Shown here piece after piece: positions 11,511 through 22,138 of a DNA stretch of 64,000 nucleotides. A program made the translations under genes and the position numbers. The DNA comes from Phytophthora hibernalis (lineage: Eukaryota > Oomycota > Peronosporomycetes > Peronosporales > Peronosporaceae): contig JAAKBF010000007.1 in NCBI GenBank assembly GCA_012656075.1, forward strand, positions 682,001 to 746,000. Reading direction: 5' to 3'. Below the pieces are notes generated by a model. The model ran no database searches. It was not told the DNA's origin and worked only from the letters and a program-made list of their open reading frames with translations. Positions within the stretch are counted from its first letter, which is position 1. Each line of letters starts with the position of its first letter.

Positions 11511-14107
11511 ATGGCCCCGCCGCTCCCACAGGCTAAGGCTAAGGAGGCTCGCCGCTCCCTCACTCCCCGCGACGCGTCTGTTCCCGACCCCAAGAAGCGC
11601 CGCAAGGACGCGTCCGTGTCCACCCTCGAAGTGCCTACCAAACCGCTCAACCGCAAGCGCTTCCTGCGGTTCCTCAAGTCGCACGAGCTGAAATATGGTC
11701 TGGCGCCCGTAGCTCGGGACGAAGTCTCCGGTGACGTGACGCTCGTGGTTTGTCGCTTCTGCCAGCACTTTGGACGCGAACAGCGGCCGGACAAGCAGCG
11801 GCGCTCCACCAAGAACGTCAAGTACTTCCGCAACTCTTTCCGGACGGACCAGTACCAGCAGCACCACGAGCTGTCGCACTGCGAGACGTGGCAGAAATAC
11901 CAGCAGTGTACGGACGAGGAGAAGCGGCTCTTCTTCCCACTGCCGGAAGCAACGACGGATGAGATGCAGGTGCCTCTGGAGACGCAGACGCAGAAACTGA
12001 AGGTGGAGCTCGCCCCTGGGGAAGTGTGGGCGGTGGAGCCCACGCGTGAGGAGAGACAGCGGTGCTTTGATATGGGCCCGGCTATTGTGGAGCTGGTGGC
12101 GGTGATGGCCATTGGAGCCACCGAACCGACGGTCGACAATGTCTTTGAGAAGCAGAGCCACCATTTGATGAACCATGCCCACGAACCGACGTCCAACACG
12201 GTGGCGCGCTGGTCCCCGCCTGCAAACACGTTCCAGTCGTGTGCGTTGATGGGCACTGTCGTGGACCCGCTGTATCGTGTGGTGGCGTACTCGCGTCCGC
12301 AGATTGACTGCTTGGTGGAGCTGGCGGCGGCGGGATTGTCGTTTAAACAGATTTCGAGCGTGATGAGGTCGTTCCGCTCGCATGCGCCGGTGTTGCTGAG
12401 TGACCTTGTGAGAGGGCGGGGTCGGGAGGGAGATAGCAGCGCAACTCCCGCTGAGAGACATCTCCGCAGTATCCAGAACTTGAGTCCCGAATACAGCGAG
12501 GAACAGACGGCCGAGTTTGTACGTTTGATCATCGCCGTGAACCTAAACGTGATATCTCGACTGCTGCGTGGATGCTGGGCTTTCTCGTTGGTACTGCGAG
12601 CGTCTATGGAGCATGCACCGGTGCGGTCGTACCTGGAGTTTCGAGTCAAGGTCTATGGTAGTGGCGCCATGCACAATGTGCACCTGATTTCCATCCCTGC
12701 GTTCGAGAACAAGTGCAAAATGATGATGTTTGATACGCTGGAGAGAGTGCTGAGTGTCGTTCTGCCAAATTGGAGGCAACGACTGATTGGAGTGTCCACT
12801 GATGGCGATGCTCAAATGCCAGCTCGAGTGCTGGATATTGTTGCGCGTCTGCAACAGGAAGCTGGAAACCCCGTGGTGTACCGCTCGTCGAGCGGCTGCC
12901 ATCAACTGGACTGTATTGTGTCAAACTTCTATTCGTCACTGCAGGGTGGCTGCTTCCTTTTGGTTATGAAGGAGTTCTCCGCGTACATTCGCCGACAACC
13001 GGATCTACTCGCGAGAATGGATACCCCACCTCCATTGTCGGCAAATTGCACTTCAATCAGCTCTAAGGCAAGATGGATCGGGCTAGGAAGAGAGACCAAC
13101 TGGATCGCGGCTCACCGCGAGATAATTAGCGAACACTTGGAGGCTGAGAAACCTCCGAGCGCGCCGGATATCTCGTGGTGGCTGTTTTTCGCGGCAGTTG
13201 ACTGGCTGGCCACTCGTGTGAATGAGACTTTCGCCAAGCTGCTCCGTAACCACGCAACCATCGCCGATCAAATCGAAGCAGTTGCTGCGTTGTCCAGAGA
13301 ATGTGCTGCTGCCTTCCACGCGCTGGGACCATTGGATGATCGGCTGATGGCAACCGTAGCAAACGCCAAGATGTACAAGTCACGCAAGGGCCGATTTGCA
13401 TTGAGCAAGCCAAGTATCGTTACATTTCTCAGGAGACCAACCCACTATCAATTCACATCATCAACACCACCGACGCCCCCTTTGTCGACTTGGTCGCAGA
13501 GAATGTGGCCATCTGCGGTGTCAACATGATCGAGTCGTTGCTGGAGCTGAGCACTGCTCTCAAAGAGGAGCAAATCCCCAGCGCAAGCCGGAGACCAAAC
13601 GACCCGAAGGTGACGGAGTTTCTGCCGCCGACTCTTCCCCACGAGCTAGCGCAGCTCAGCGGTCGTGAGTTTGCGGCTCTGTTGCAGACGTATGGTCCGA
13701 TGGTACGCAACTTCCTGTCCGAGGAAGACATCGACCTCATGGACCAAGAGCTTCAAGTTCTGTGTCGTGGTGCAGTTCGCGAGTCCGTTCTCAGCGCAGT
13801 CTTGGCCAACTGCAACGCAGACACGCCATTCGAAGCAGCGTGGGCGCTAACTGAGCGGCGTTTCAAGCTGCTCGAGTGCTTCGCCGGCGGATTCGCAAGT
13901 GTTTTCTCCTGCGTTCCCATCGCCACGTCTGGTGGCACCAGTGACATGGCGATTTGCCGTAGCGATATGGACACAGCTCGTGTGCTACTCGCGGACTTTG
14001 TATTGGAGGGGTGTCTGCACGCCCAGCAGTTTCCAGCATTAATGGCACTCAACGAGAAACTGGATAGTGAAGTTACCGGTAACGGTGCAACGACTGTCGT
14101 CATGTAA
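11511..14107 (+). CDS. BED zinc finger, hAT-transposase-derived protein, copy 1
   Basis: About 865 residues, single exon. The N-terminus is basic with PKKRRK. A BED-type finger follows: CRFCQHFGRE, then QQHHELSH (C-X2-C...H-X4-H). The centre resembles hAT transposases: RLIGVSTDGDAQMP carries the Asp-Gly motif and GCHQLDCIV the His-Gln-Leu-Asp motif. Further on are SWWLFFAAVDWLATRVNETF and the conserved LPPTLPHELAQLSGREF. One G is missing near 13389, where SRKG changes frame; otherwise the frame is clean. Copies 2 and 3 in this window share the whole architecture. I see no terminal inverted repeats, so this is either a degenerate element or a domesticated protein. DNA binding is inferred from the finger; catalytic activity is doubtful. 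Confidence 0.75.
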
Positions 14108-14170
14108 AAGGTTTGCATCCTGAATAAACGAACTGCTCATGTATACACGGAGCCTCGACTGGTAGCACTG

Positions 14171-14191
14171 TGTCATTTTGGCTTCAACTTT
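14171..14191 (+). promoter_or_regulatory. Initiator-like motif upstream of the PP2C gene
   Basis: TCATTTTGGCTTCAACTTT lies about 130 bp before the ATG at 14307. It fits the oomycete initiator plus downstream A/T-rich flank, but it is a weak match and no other promoter element was seen. Confidence 0.35.
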
Positions 14192-14306
14192 GAAGTCAGT
14201 CAAACGAACCCATTCGGCGGTTGTTATGTATCGCACACTAAATTCAATTTGTCAAAATAATTCCAGCGCACACTTCTTTATAAAAGCTTACCAGAAACAG
14301 TTCACG

Positions 14307-15364
14307 ATGTCTCGCTTCCTCGCGGAACCCATCACGACCAAAACGTCCGAGAGATTCACGGCGCCGGGCATGTCCATCGGCAAGTCCAGTATGCAAGGCT
14401 GGCGCGACTCAATGGAGGTATTGTCATTGTCGCCGTACAGAAGCTCAGTGTACAGTGAACTGAACCTTTGACACACATTATTATTTTGTTATTCCACCAG
14501 GACGTGGATATTGTGAATATTCCAATGCATCCGGACGTACCGGACACCACGTGCGTCGCTGTGTTTGACGGCCACGGAGGAGCCTCCGTCTCCACGTTCA
14601 TGTACGTGACGAAATACACAAATTATGATACATTTGTGGACTGAGCTGACTAGTTTTCATTGTTATTTTATTGGTGTTATAGAGCGGAGAAGATCGTGGA
14701 GGCTATTACGTCTACGGACGCTTTCAAGAAGGACCACAAGTCTCCGGAGTCGCTGGCCGTGGCTCTGTGTGAGGGTTTCATGATCGCGGACGAGATGCTG
14801 AAGGAGGACCCGGAGTTTGGCACTGCGAGTGATGAAGTGGGCTCCACGGGGCTCTTTGCAATTGTCACGCCCAAGGACATTGTGTGTGCCAATGTGGGCG
14901 ACTCACGTTGCATTTTGAGCAATTCCAAGATTCCGGAGGTGGTGCAATTGTCGGTGGACCACAAGCCGGACTTGGAGTTTGAGAAGCAGCGGATCGTGGC
15001 TGCGGGCGGCACTGTGTTCCGTGGTCGCGTGTGCGGTGGCGTGGCGGTGTCGCGGAGCTTTGGCGACTTGTGGTTCAAGCGCAATGATGAGCTCAAGCCG
15101 CACCAGCAACTCGTGACGTCGGAGCCCTGCGTGCGCGTGCAGCGTCGCGACCCGGCGGACGAATTTCTGGTGCTCTGTTGCGACGGCATTTATGATGTAA
15201 TGAGCAACGACCAACTTCGCAAGTTCATCCGCAGCAAGATTAAAAGCGGCGTCAAGAACCCCAAGGAGATCTCGGAGATGCTGCTGGACGAGTGTCTGTC
15301 CAAGGGCAGTCGCGACAACATGAGCGCCATCATCGTGCTCTTCGACGCCGCTCTCAAAAAGTAA
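14307..15364 (+). CDS. PP2C-family protein phosphatase
   Basis: Metal-dependent Ser/Thr phosphatase. Exons are 14307-14417, 14501-14601 and 14683-15364, joined by introns with clean GT-AG borders; translation gives about 297 residues with no frame break. Motifs in order: GWRDSMED (metal/phosphate region), VFDGHGG (metal Asp and Gly), GSTGLFAIV, ANVGDSR, DHKPD, GGVAVSRSFGD, CCDGIYDV and the terminal SRDNMSAI with the last metal Asp. The small size, without extra domains, makes it a generic cytosolic or nuclear PP2C. An upstream ATG at 14178 exists in the same frame, but the start at 14307 places the protein at the family's usual N-terminus. The substrate is unknown. Confidence 0.93.
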
Positions 15365-15433
15365 CCGTGCCTTCTTCCCAAGCAAGTAAGTCATGCACAG
15401 TTGCGTGCTACCGACGGGTCTTCTTGTTTTATT

Positions 15434-16213
15434 CTATCGTAATTGTGTTTTTCGCTGCATACACACTTCAGTTTGCCAGAGCTGCTTCTTGCTACCCTTC
15501 CCGCGTGATCGATGTCTGTAGCTGGGGTTCGTGACGTACTCGTACATCAAGCTTGCACCCAAAGCCTCCATGTGCTCCCTGTTGATACCATCCACCGACC
15601 CGTCCACATCTGGAGCGCGCTTGCCATCCACGTGAGGCAGTAGAAGCATCGAATATCGGCGCAAGAGCAGCATGAGCATTGGGCGATATGCCTCGGGTGC
15701 TGGCGCACGAAAGTCACTACCTAGCTCCAGCGCAAGTTGGAAACTGCGTACCACATCTGTGTCCACAAGCAGCGCGGGAGTTGGCGGCGTTTGATGCTGA
15801 ACTAGAAACTCGAGCGCGAGCAATGCATTCTGTTCGATGCATACGATTGCAGCGTATGCGAGGTAGCGTACAGCGTAGCAACACTGGAACCGTGGTCTGC
15901 GAGGAAAATACTTCTCCAAGCGACACATGCCGTAGAGCAAGCACTCATGAATATCCTTGGCCAACGGCACGACGGCGTTTAGGAAGCGATATATTTTGCT
16001 TCTGCAGGATACAACAGCATCGCCATGATCTCGACCTGGTTGTGCGCTGCTGCGCGAGAAAGCGTATCCGAGCAATTCTTGGACAGACTCGGCGGATAGT
16101 GCGTATCGCGTCTGCAACTCTAGCACGCTTGTGCGAGACGCCTCCAGGTCACCCTCCGTGCACGCTTGGACCAGCTTCTGCTCTAGCTCTGGTGAAATCA
16201 CTACCGCAGCCAT
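15434..16213 (-). CDS. Conserved-looking protein of unknown function
   Basis: Single-exon frame of 259 residues from the first ATG (MAAVVISPELEQKLVQACTE); the open frame further upstream has no ATG. The sequence is mostly alpha-helical by eye, with helix pairs such as LEASRTSVLELQTRYALSAE and AIVCIEQNALLALEFLVQ that recall a helical-repeat (ankyrin- or TPR-like) fold without clear repeat consensus. The C-terminus is Arg/Lys/Ser-rich. It lies between the PP2C gene (tail to tail, 69 bp) and PEX12 (same strand). I cannot name a function. Confidence 0.55.
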   Translation of the reverse strand: MAAVVISPELEQKLVQACTEGDLEASRTSVLELQTRYALSAESVQELLGYAFSRSSAQPGRDHGDAVVSCRSKIYRFLNAVVPLAKDIHECLLYGMCRLEKYFPRRPRFQCCYAVRYLAYAAIVCIEQNALLALEFLVQHQTPPTPALLVDTDVVRSFQLALELGSDFRAPAPEAYRPMLMLLLRRYSMLLLPHVDGKRAPDVDGSVDGINREHMEALGASLMYEYVTNPSYRHRSRGKGSKKQLWQTEVCMQRKTQLR

Positions 16214-16339
16214 GAACTCTTCAGGTGTTGCTCTCCAAAAGACGCCAATATCCCTTGTGATTACTCCTAGTCTGCACAATACTTGTCTACTACGACAAAA
16301 CTTTTCACCACTGTTTCATGTGCGCTTAACCGGCGAAAC

Positions 16340-17563
16340 TTAAGGATCTCGTGCATCGTCGTAAATCTTGATGATGCTGGCGGGCTCGCATTTCATCTGC
16401 GTGATGGGGCACTCTCCGTGCTGCCCGACGTGCCGGTATATGCACGGATAGCAGAATACATACCCCGAAGGCGCCATGGCCGGATTGACGCGCTGCTGCT
16501 TACACAGCGGACAAAGTGACGAGTCCATAGTAGCGAGCGTCAACGCTTGACCCGAAAACTGTGGTGGAAGCGGCGGAGGCGGGATTGGAGCGTCCGTTCC
16601 GGTAAGTCGCAACTTGGCAGCTACACCCTCTTCTGAATACATCCACTCGACAAACTTGTAGCCGGCAATACCCAGCATCAGCAGCACATACGAGTGGTCT
16701 AGTGTCGCCCACGTCGTGCGAAGCACCATTCTCCGAATCCTGTCGAACATACCTGGTCCACCCACCTTCTCCATCAGCTTCTCCCGGTAGGACGTCTCAT
16801 TCTGGCGGAACACCGACTCGTCATCTGCAGTGACTCGCACCAGCACCGTCTTCATGCACCTCAAGAACGGCGAGAAGTATGGCGTGTCTCCGAAGAGGTA
16901 CAGCCACTGGTACAAGAAGAAGGACCCTTCGTACGCAAAGTGCGCGAACGGGTACGTGGCCACAAAGCCCTTCTTGAGCGTCCGCAAGTAGGCAAACCCG
17001 CGTAATCGACGCAGAAATGTCCCCATCCTCTGCTCTCCAGCAAGCGTCGACGTCCTGGAGAGCTGCTCCGCCGTCTCCTTGTGGTAATCGTCCAGCTTGG
17101 TCTTCAAGTACGGCAGCACTACCTGCAACACGACAAATAGTACTCTTCATTACTACATCAACCTCTCCATGTAATACTACTTTCTCAACGTACAGCAAAG
17201 AGCAGTGCGAGTTTCCTGGCCCTCGGTGTCAACGCAGACGTCGTGACTTCCCCGTTCTCGCCAGCCAGCAGCACGCGCTTCATGCCGTAGAACTTCTCAG
17301 TAGCCAGACTGTCGTAACGCGACAGGAAGTAGCTCTCCACGCAGTAGCGCAGCAGCGCGTAGCTCTCGTCCAGGCGGCGCACGGGCAGCGTCAGCGCCAG
17401 GTTCGGGTTCGATTCGCACAAGGTGTGCGCCAAGTACTGCACCGCCGGCGAAGCCCGCGGCCATGCGCTCCTGCATCAGCAGCTCGAACAGCGAGGGCGA
17501 CGAGGAGGACGACGCCGCGTCCTCCTCGCCCGCGAAGCCCTGTGTCTGCTCCAAGAACAGCAT
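16340..17563 (-). CDS. PEX12: Peroxisome assembly protein PEX12
   Basis: RING-type E3 component of the peroxisomal PEX2-PEX10-PEX12 complex that ubiquitinates the import receptor PEX5. The N-terminus has SLFELLMQERMAAG, then LCESNPNLALTLPVRRLDES and EKFYGMKRVLLAG, all typical of PEX12. Hydrophobic stretches near GSFFLYQWLYLFGD and YVLLMLGIAGYKFVEWM fit the membrane region. The C-terminal half-RING reads CPLCKQQRVNPAM, then YVFCYPCIYRHV and CPITQM. A 71-bp intron (17193-17123) joins LLFA to VVLPYLK. Near 17450 two C bases seem missing, because the family has Arg-Pro-Ala where the frame changes. The total is about 384 residues. Confidence 0.93.
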
Positions 17564-17867
17564 GACGTCAACTGGTCAAACAACACAAGTCCTTCAACGC
17601 ACTCCGATACCTTCGTGCAACCTTTTCAAGTCAATTCGTCATCCATTTTGGTAATTATGTAAGCTATCCGATTTTACAGGGTATGATTGACCAGATTTCT
17701 CAAACTTACTTTGATGAAAGTCGATACTTCCTATTTGGACGGGTATTGGTTATCACGGCATGTTGAAGATGAGACTGGCCGCATCCTATCGCGATGATTG
17801 ACGTGGGCCACATTCGATCATTGTTCAACCGTCACTTCCAGTTCCACCTCGTAGTGTGCACGTCGCG
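17564..17867. other. Divergent promoter region of PEX12 and the thiolase gene
   Basis: About 300 bp. Apart from the initiator-like motif noted at 17817-17833, I see no gene or repeat. Confidence 0.5.
17817..17833 (+). promoter_or_regulatory. Initiator-like motif upstream of acetyl-CoA acetyltransferase
   Basis: GATCATTGTTCAACCGT lies about 50 bp before the ATG at 17868, a typical oomycete distance, and matches the TCATT-pyrimidine initiator pattern. It is the best placed of the initiator candidates in the window, but support is from the motif alone. Confidence 0.4.
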
Positions 17868-19111
17868 ATGTCCATGCTACTGCGTCGCTCCTTGCATTCC
17901 TCCCGCCGCCTCTTCAGTACGCGCGTGACCGACACAGATGTGGTGATCGCCAGCTATGCGCGCACACCTGTCGCGTGCTTCAACGGCTCGTTCGCGCCGC
18001 TCCACGCGCCGGAGCTGGGCGCCATTGCCAACACGGAGGCCGTCAAGCGCGCCGGCATCCAGCCCGCGCAGATCCAGGAGGCCTTCCTGGGCAACGTGGT
18101 GAGCGCTGGCATCGGCCAGGCGCCCGCACGCCAGTCTGTGCTCAAGGCGGGCTTCCCCAACTTCATCCGTGCACGACCGTCAACAAGGTGTGCGCGTCCG
18201 GCATGAAGGCGCTGGCGATCGCATCGCAGAGCCTCCTGAGCGGCAGTCAGCAGGTAGTGCTGGCTGGAGGCTTCGAGAGCATGACCAACGTGCCGCACTA
18301 CCTGCCCAAGGCCCGCGCGGGCTACCGACTGGGCAACGGCGCGCTCGTCGACGGCGTGATCCACGACGGACTGTGGGACCCGTACAACAACCAGCACATG
18401 GGCATGTGCGGAGAGAAGTGCGCGGAGGACTTTGGCTTCTCGCGGGAAGACCAGGATGCCTTCGCCATCGAGAGTTACCGTCGTGCAGTGGATGCGAGCG
18501 AGCGAGGGTTCTTCAAGACGGAGATCACTCCGGTGAGTATCAAGGGACGACACGGCCACTCCAAGGTCTTTGACACGGACGAGGAGATGTTCAACACCAA
18601 GGTGGACAAGATCCCGAGCCTACGCACGGCATTCAAGAAGAACGGCACAATTACGGCTGCCAACGCGTCCACGCTGAACGACGGCGGTGCTGCTATGGTG
18701 CTCATGACTGGGGCCAAGGCTCGGGAGCTGGGTGTCACGCCCTTGGCGCGTATCCGTGGCTTTGCCGATGCGGCTCAGGACCCCGTGGAGTTCACGATCG
18801 CACCCTCCAAGGCAGTTCCGCTCGCACTGAACCACGCCGGGCTGCAGTTGAGCGACGTGGACTACCATGAGATCAACGAGGCCTTTTCTGTGGTGGCACT
18901 AGCCAACATGCGCCTCATGAACATCCAGCACGACCGCGTCAACGTGAACGGAGGCGCTGTCGCCATCGGACACCCGATCGGTATGTCTGGCACGCGCATC
19001 GTGGGAACGTTGATCCACATCCTCAAGGAGAAGGATGCCACTATCGGTTGTGCGTCCATCTGCAACGGCGGCGGTGGTGCTGGTGCCATGGTCATTGAGC
19101 GCTTGAACTAA
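17868..19111 (+). CDS. Acetyl-CoA C-acetyltransferase (thiolase), mitochondrial
   Basis: Condenses two acetyl-CoA to acetoacetyl-CoA, or cleaves it, in ketone body, isoleucine or sterol-precursor metabolism. A short Arg/Ser-rich start (MSMLLRRSLHSSRRLFST) looks like a mitochondrial presequence. Catalytic motifs: NKVCASGMKA (acyl-accepting Cys), NEAFSVVAL, GGAVAIGHPIGMSGTR (His) and CNGGGGAGAM (second Cys). The frame changes near 18172 where one C is missing between FI and CTTVNK. The restored protein has about 415 residues, the normal length. No intron is present. The ATG at 17868 was chosen because the upstream frame opens with a GTG. It is convergent with the F-BAR gene. Confidence 0.95.
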
Positions 19112-19235
19112 GTTGAAGGTGCAAGAGCCCAAGCTTCAACAACAACAAACTAAAAACAAATGAACGGCAACTAATTCAAAACACCTGTACATTTGCAGGG
19201 ATGTATCGTACCTCTGAACCACAAACATGGTGTCA

Positions 19236-21583
19236 CTACTGCAATGTGGCGAATATCTCCTGCAAGTTCTTCCGCAGCAGGAAGCGCTGGTCTTCTGTCA
19301 ACTCATGGGCGTCGCACATGGTTTCCACAAAAGACTCAATCTGCGGAAGCGACACATCGAACTCTAGCATGCTCAGTGTGAATGAGCCTAGCTGACCGAA
19401 CACGATATTGTGCACGCGGCACACGGCCTCCTCGCGCGATGGGATACCTAGAACACCGCACGCAACATGAAGACACGCTTCGTTATTGCCTAGTTTGCGA
19501 CGGTGTTTTTCGGCACAAAATCAACGATAGACCAAGACGTACCATCGTGCTTGGGCACGCCACTCGGCAGCTCTTCCCACGGACAAGGCTGGGGTGTCCG
19601 CTGAAGTTCTTCGCCGATCGCTAACAGGAGCGCCTTTTCCCAAAACTATCGCAATGACACATACAGCAAATGTGAATGTCAGAAGGTAAAGTGAATAACA
19701 GTAACAAAAATACAGAGCACTCACCGAGGGTGCCTTCCAAATGGCATGCTTCTTCACCTCTTCCTGCAAGTACGTTCGTGTGGCACCGCGTCCTATCCCT
19801 CCGCCGTGAAGCAGCGGGTGCAATTCGTCCACATACTGTAGCAGCTCTTCGCTCGTACGCTCAGTGTAGTCTCTGCAATCCGCACAGAGAGAGGATCCAC
19901 GTCTCCTTAAATCCTCACCTCCATCATCATCATCCGTGTGCGTACAGCCATTGCGTGGTGGGTCTGCAGAATCTTGCTTTCCACCGCTTGATCCAGATCG
20001 GGGCTCTTTTGGGAAGTAGAACGTTTCGGCCAATATCATAGCAGTTTTCGCCGCTTTGATATCGTCTTCGCGAACACACTCGTCAAGAAACACATTGAAG
20101 GAAGCGACGAGTGCTTCAAAACTCGCTTGGTCCTTCACCTTGGTTTCAATACTCCGCTGTCGATTCAGGCATTTCACAAAAGGGCTCGGCCTTCTGTCGT
20201 TTTGCAAGTCTCGCGCACTTGTTCTTCTGCTGACGTTTTTGCATGATCAGTTCCAGGCACTTGTGTCGAGGGCGCTGGAACGGATTCACTGCTGCTTACA
20301 CTAGATGGTGGTCTTGGAGGTTCTTCTCTCGTTTCGTCGATATCACTGAACGTTGGTCCGCGTTCTGCATCATCTGCAAAATACTGGTGAAGCGCAGCAC
20401 TCATCGGGGTCTGTGTTAGAACAGTATGAGGGCTGTCTAGGGGCGCTACAGACGCCATTGCGGCTGCGTTGATAGCGGGCCCACGTCTCGGTGAAGATGA
20501 AGCCGTTGTTGATGCCGATGATGAGGTCGGTGATGTAAATGAGCCATCCCCAGCGCTGCTCCGACGCTCCAGCAGACCCAGCGGGTGCCGTCTAGTAGCT
20601 GTCGCATGGTCCACTTGCATCTTTCCCCACTGCCAATCCAACAGCGCGAGCGCCTTGCCCTGGAAGTGCATATTGTCCGGGTCGCGTTGGTTATGAATCA
20701 GCAGCTGGATATCCTCCGCGCGGCTCAAACTCTGCACGTGTGTCTCGAGCGACGCCAGCATTTGCTGCGAGACCTGCAGTCGCTCCTTCTCCACATGCAA
20801 GAAGCGATGCATGCTCGCATTAAGTTGGTCCAGTCGCTCCTCCTCCGCCTTCTGATACGCCACACTCACGGCCATGGTCATCTCGTCCCTGGCAATAATC
20901 CGGTTGTACAGCGTCGTCTTGGCCCTGGCCCGCGCCATCACTGCTCGCGCCTGCTCCTCCTCACACTTGGCCACTCTCGCTGCCAGTCTCTGCAACTCAA
21001 ACTCGGGCACTCCAATCCCCTGTCCTCAAAAACCTCCAATCAGTCTCTAAAACCTCCTCAAGCCTCATAACACCCTCCTCACATGCAGAGCAAGTTTCTG
21101 TCTGTCCCTGGCGTCTCGTAGCTCTCTCGAAGCTCTGTGCAGCCTCATTGCAGCGTCTCGATGGGCTGCAGCGGCCTCTTCGTACTCGCCGTCAGCGTTC
21201 AGGATCTCGCCCTGCAGCGTCTGGATGTACGTCTCGGACGCGTCCTGCAGCGACTCGAGCGGCTGCGCGACCTGCTCGTCCAGCACCTGCGCCATGAGCA
21301 GCTGCTGTCTGCAACTGGCATCCACAAAGCCGCGCAGCTCCAGCAGCGCACGCCTTACACCCGTCCCTGGCTCCTCCAGCGTCCCGATCTCGTCCAGAAG
21401 AAGCTCTCGGAGCTGCTCGCTCGCGCCACGCTCAGCCTGCGCCTTACGCCGGAAGAAAGCCGCCAGACCCTGCATACTGCGCTTGCCCTTGTCCGCGTGC
21501 GCGTAGATGGCGCCGAACGGCACCTGGCAGAACGTGCGGCGCCAGTGATTCTCCTCGTCTTCGGCCGCCCACTTGGTGTCCAT
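19236..21583 (-). CDS. F-BAR domain protein with C-terminal SBF2-type domain
   Basis: About 703 residues in four exons: 21583-21083, 21019-19725, 19645-19543 and 19447-19236. The N-terminal half is F-BAR-like: GAIYAHADKGKRSMQGLAAF, long charged coiled coils, and DWQWGKMQVDHATATR near the end. A Ser/Thr/Pro-rich linker follows. The C-terminal 230 residues match the SBF2 domain known from MTMR5/13 and KIAA0513: FEALVASFNVFLDECVREDD, KAAKTAMILAETFY, YLQEEVKKHAIWKAPSFWEK and VFGQLGSFTLSMLEFDV. Several of these blocks only join in frame after intron removal, which supports the model. One C seems missing near 20190. Such a protein would bend or sense membranes, perhaps in endocytosis. I am fairly sure of the SBF2 part, moderately sure of F-BAR. 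Confidence 0.8.
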
Positions 21584-22138
21584 GACGCTCTTAAACTGTG
21601 TGATTGTTAGGATCAGATGTGGACGGTGTACTTGAGAATCAGTTGGAGAGCGTTGAAGTTGCCGGACAAGTGTGGTTTAAGAGCAAAAGTGTATATTCAG
21701 TGCCTTTGCTATTATCCGCGTTCATCTTTCATCGTGTCTTTCCTTCGCCCTGCAAACTACCTAGGTGCTATCTCCTACTCCACTATTCCGCTACCGACTA
21801 ATGATTCCCGTCAACTCGTTCCGATCGTTCACTCACTCGTCCGCTTCGTCTTCTCCGCCAAGCATACTCACGCGTCTCCGATCCTCGTTCTGCTAAGTTT
21901 TGTTCGTTATTGCCTTCGTCTTGAGAAACGGCCGCTGCTCATGAAGACCGCTGCATCAGCTTGGAACATCGTCGCCTTTCCCTCTCAACACCGATCTCGT
22001 TGGTATGTACGGTGAAGTACGAATCTGTTCAAGCATGAGCTGCATGATGGGCTTCTGTGTCAAGCACAACGAAGGTGAAAGCCTCCACCCACGTCGCTAT
22101 ACTTGCACTGCCCTGCTGGATTCGCGTCGCATCGCTAT
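21584..22138. other. Intergenic
   Basis: About 555 bp upstream of the F-BAR gene and downstream of the RRM gene. Open frames up to 132 codons on the plus strand have biased composition and no recognisable domain. I call nothing here. Confidence 0.5.

Noticed and set aside
21617..22015. 132-codon plus-strand frame
   Set aside because: Composition is irregular, no ATG context or splice support, and no similarity that I can recognise.
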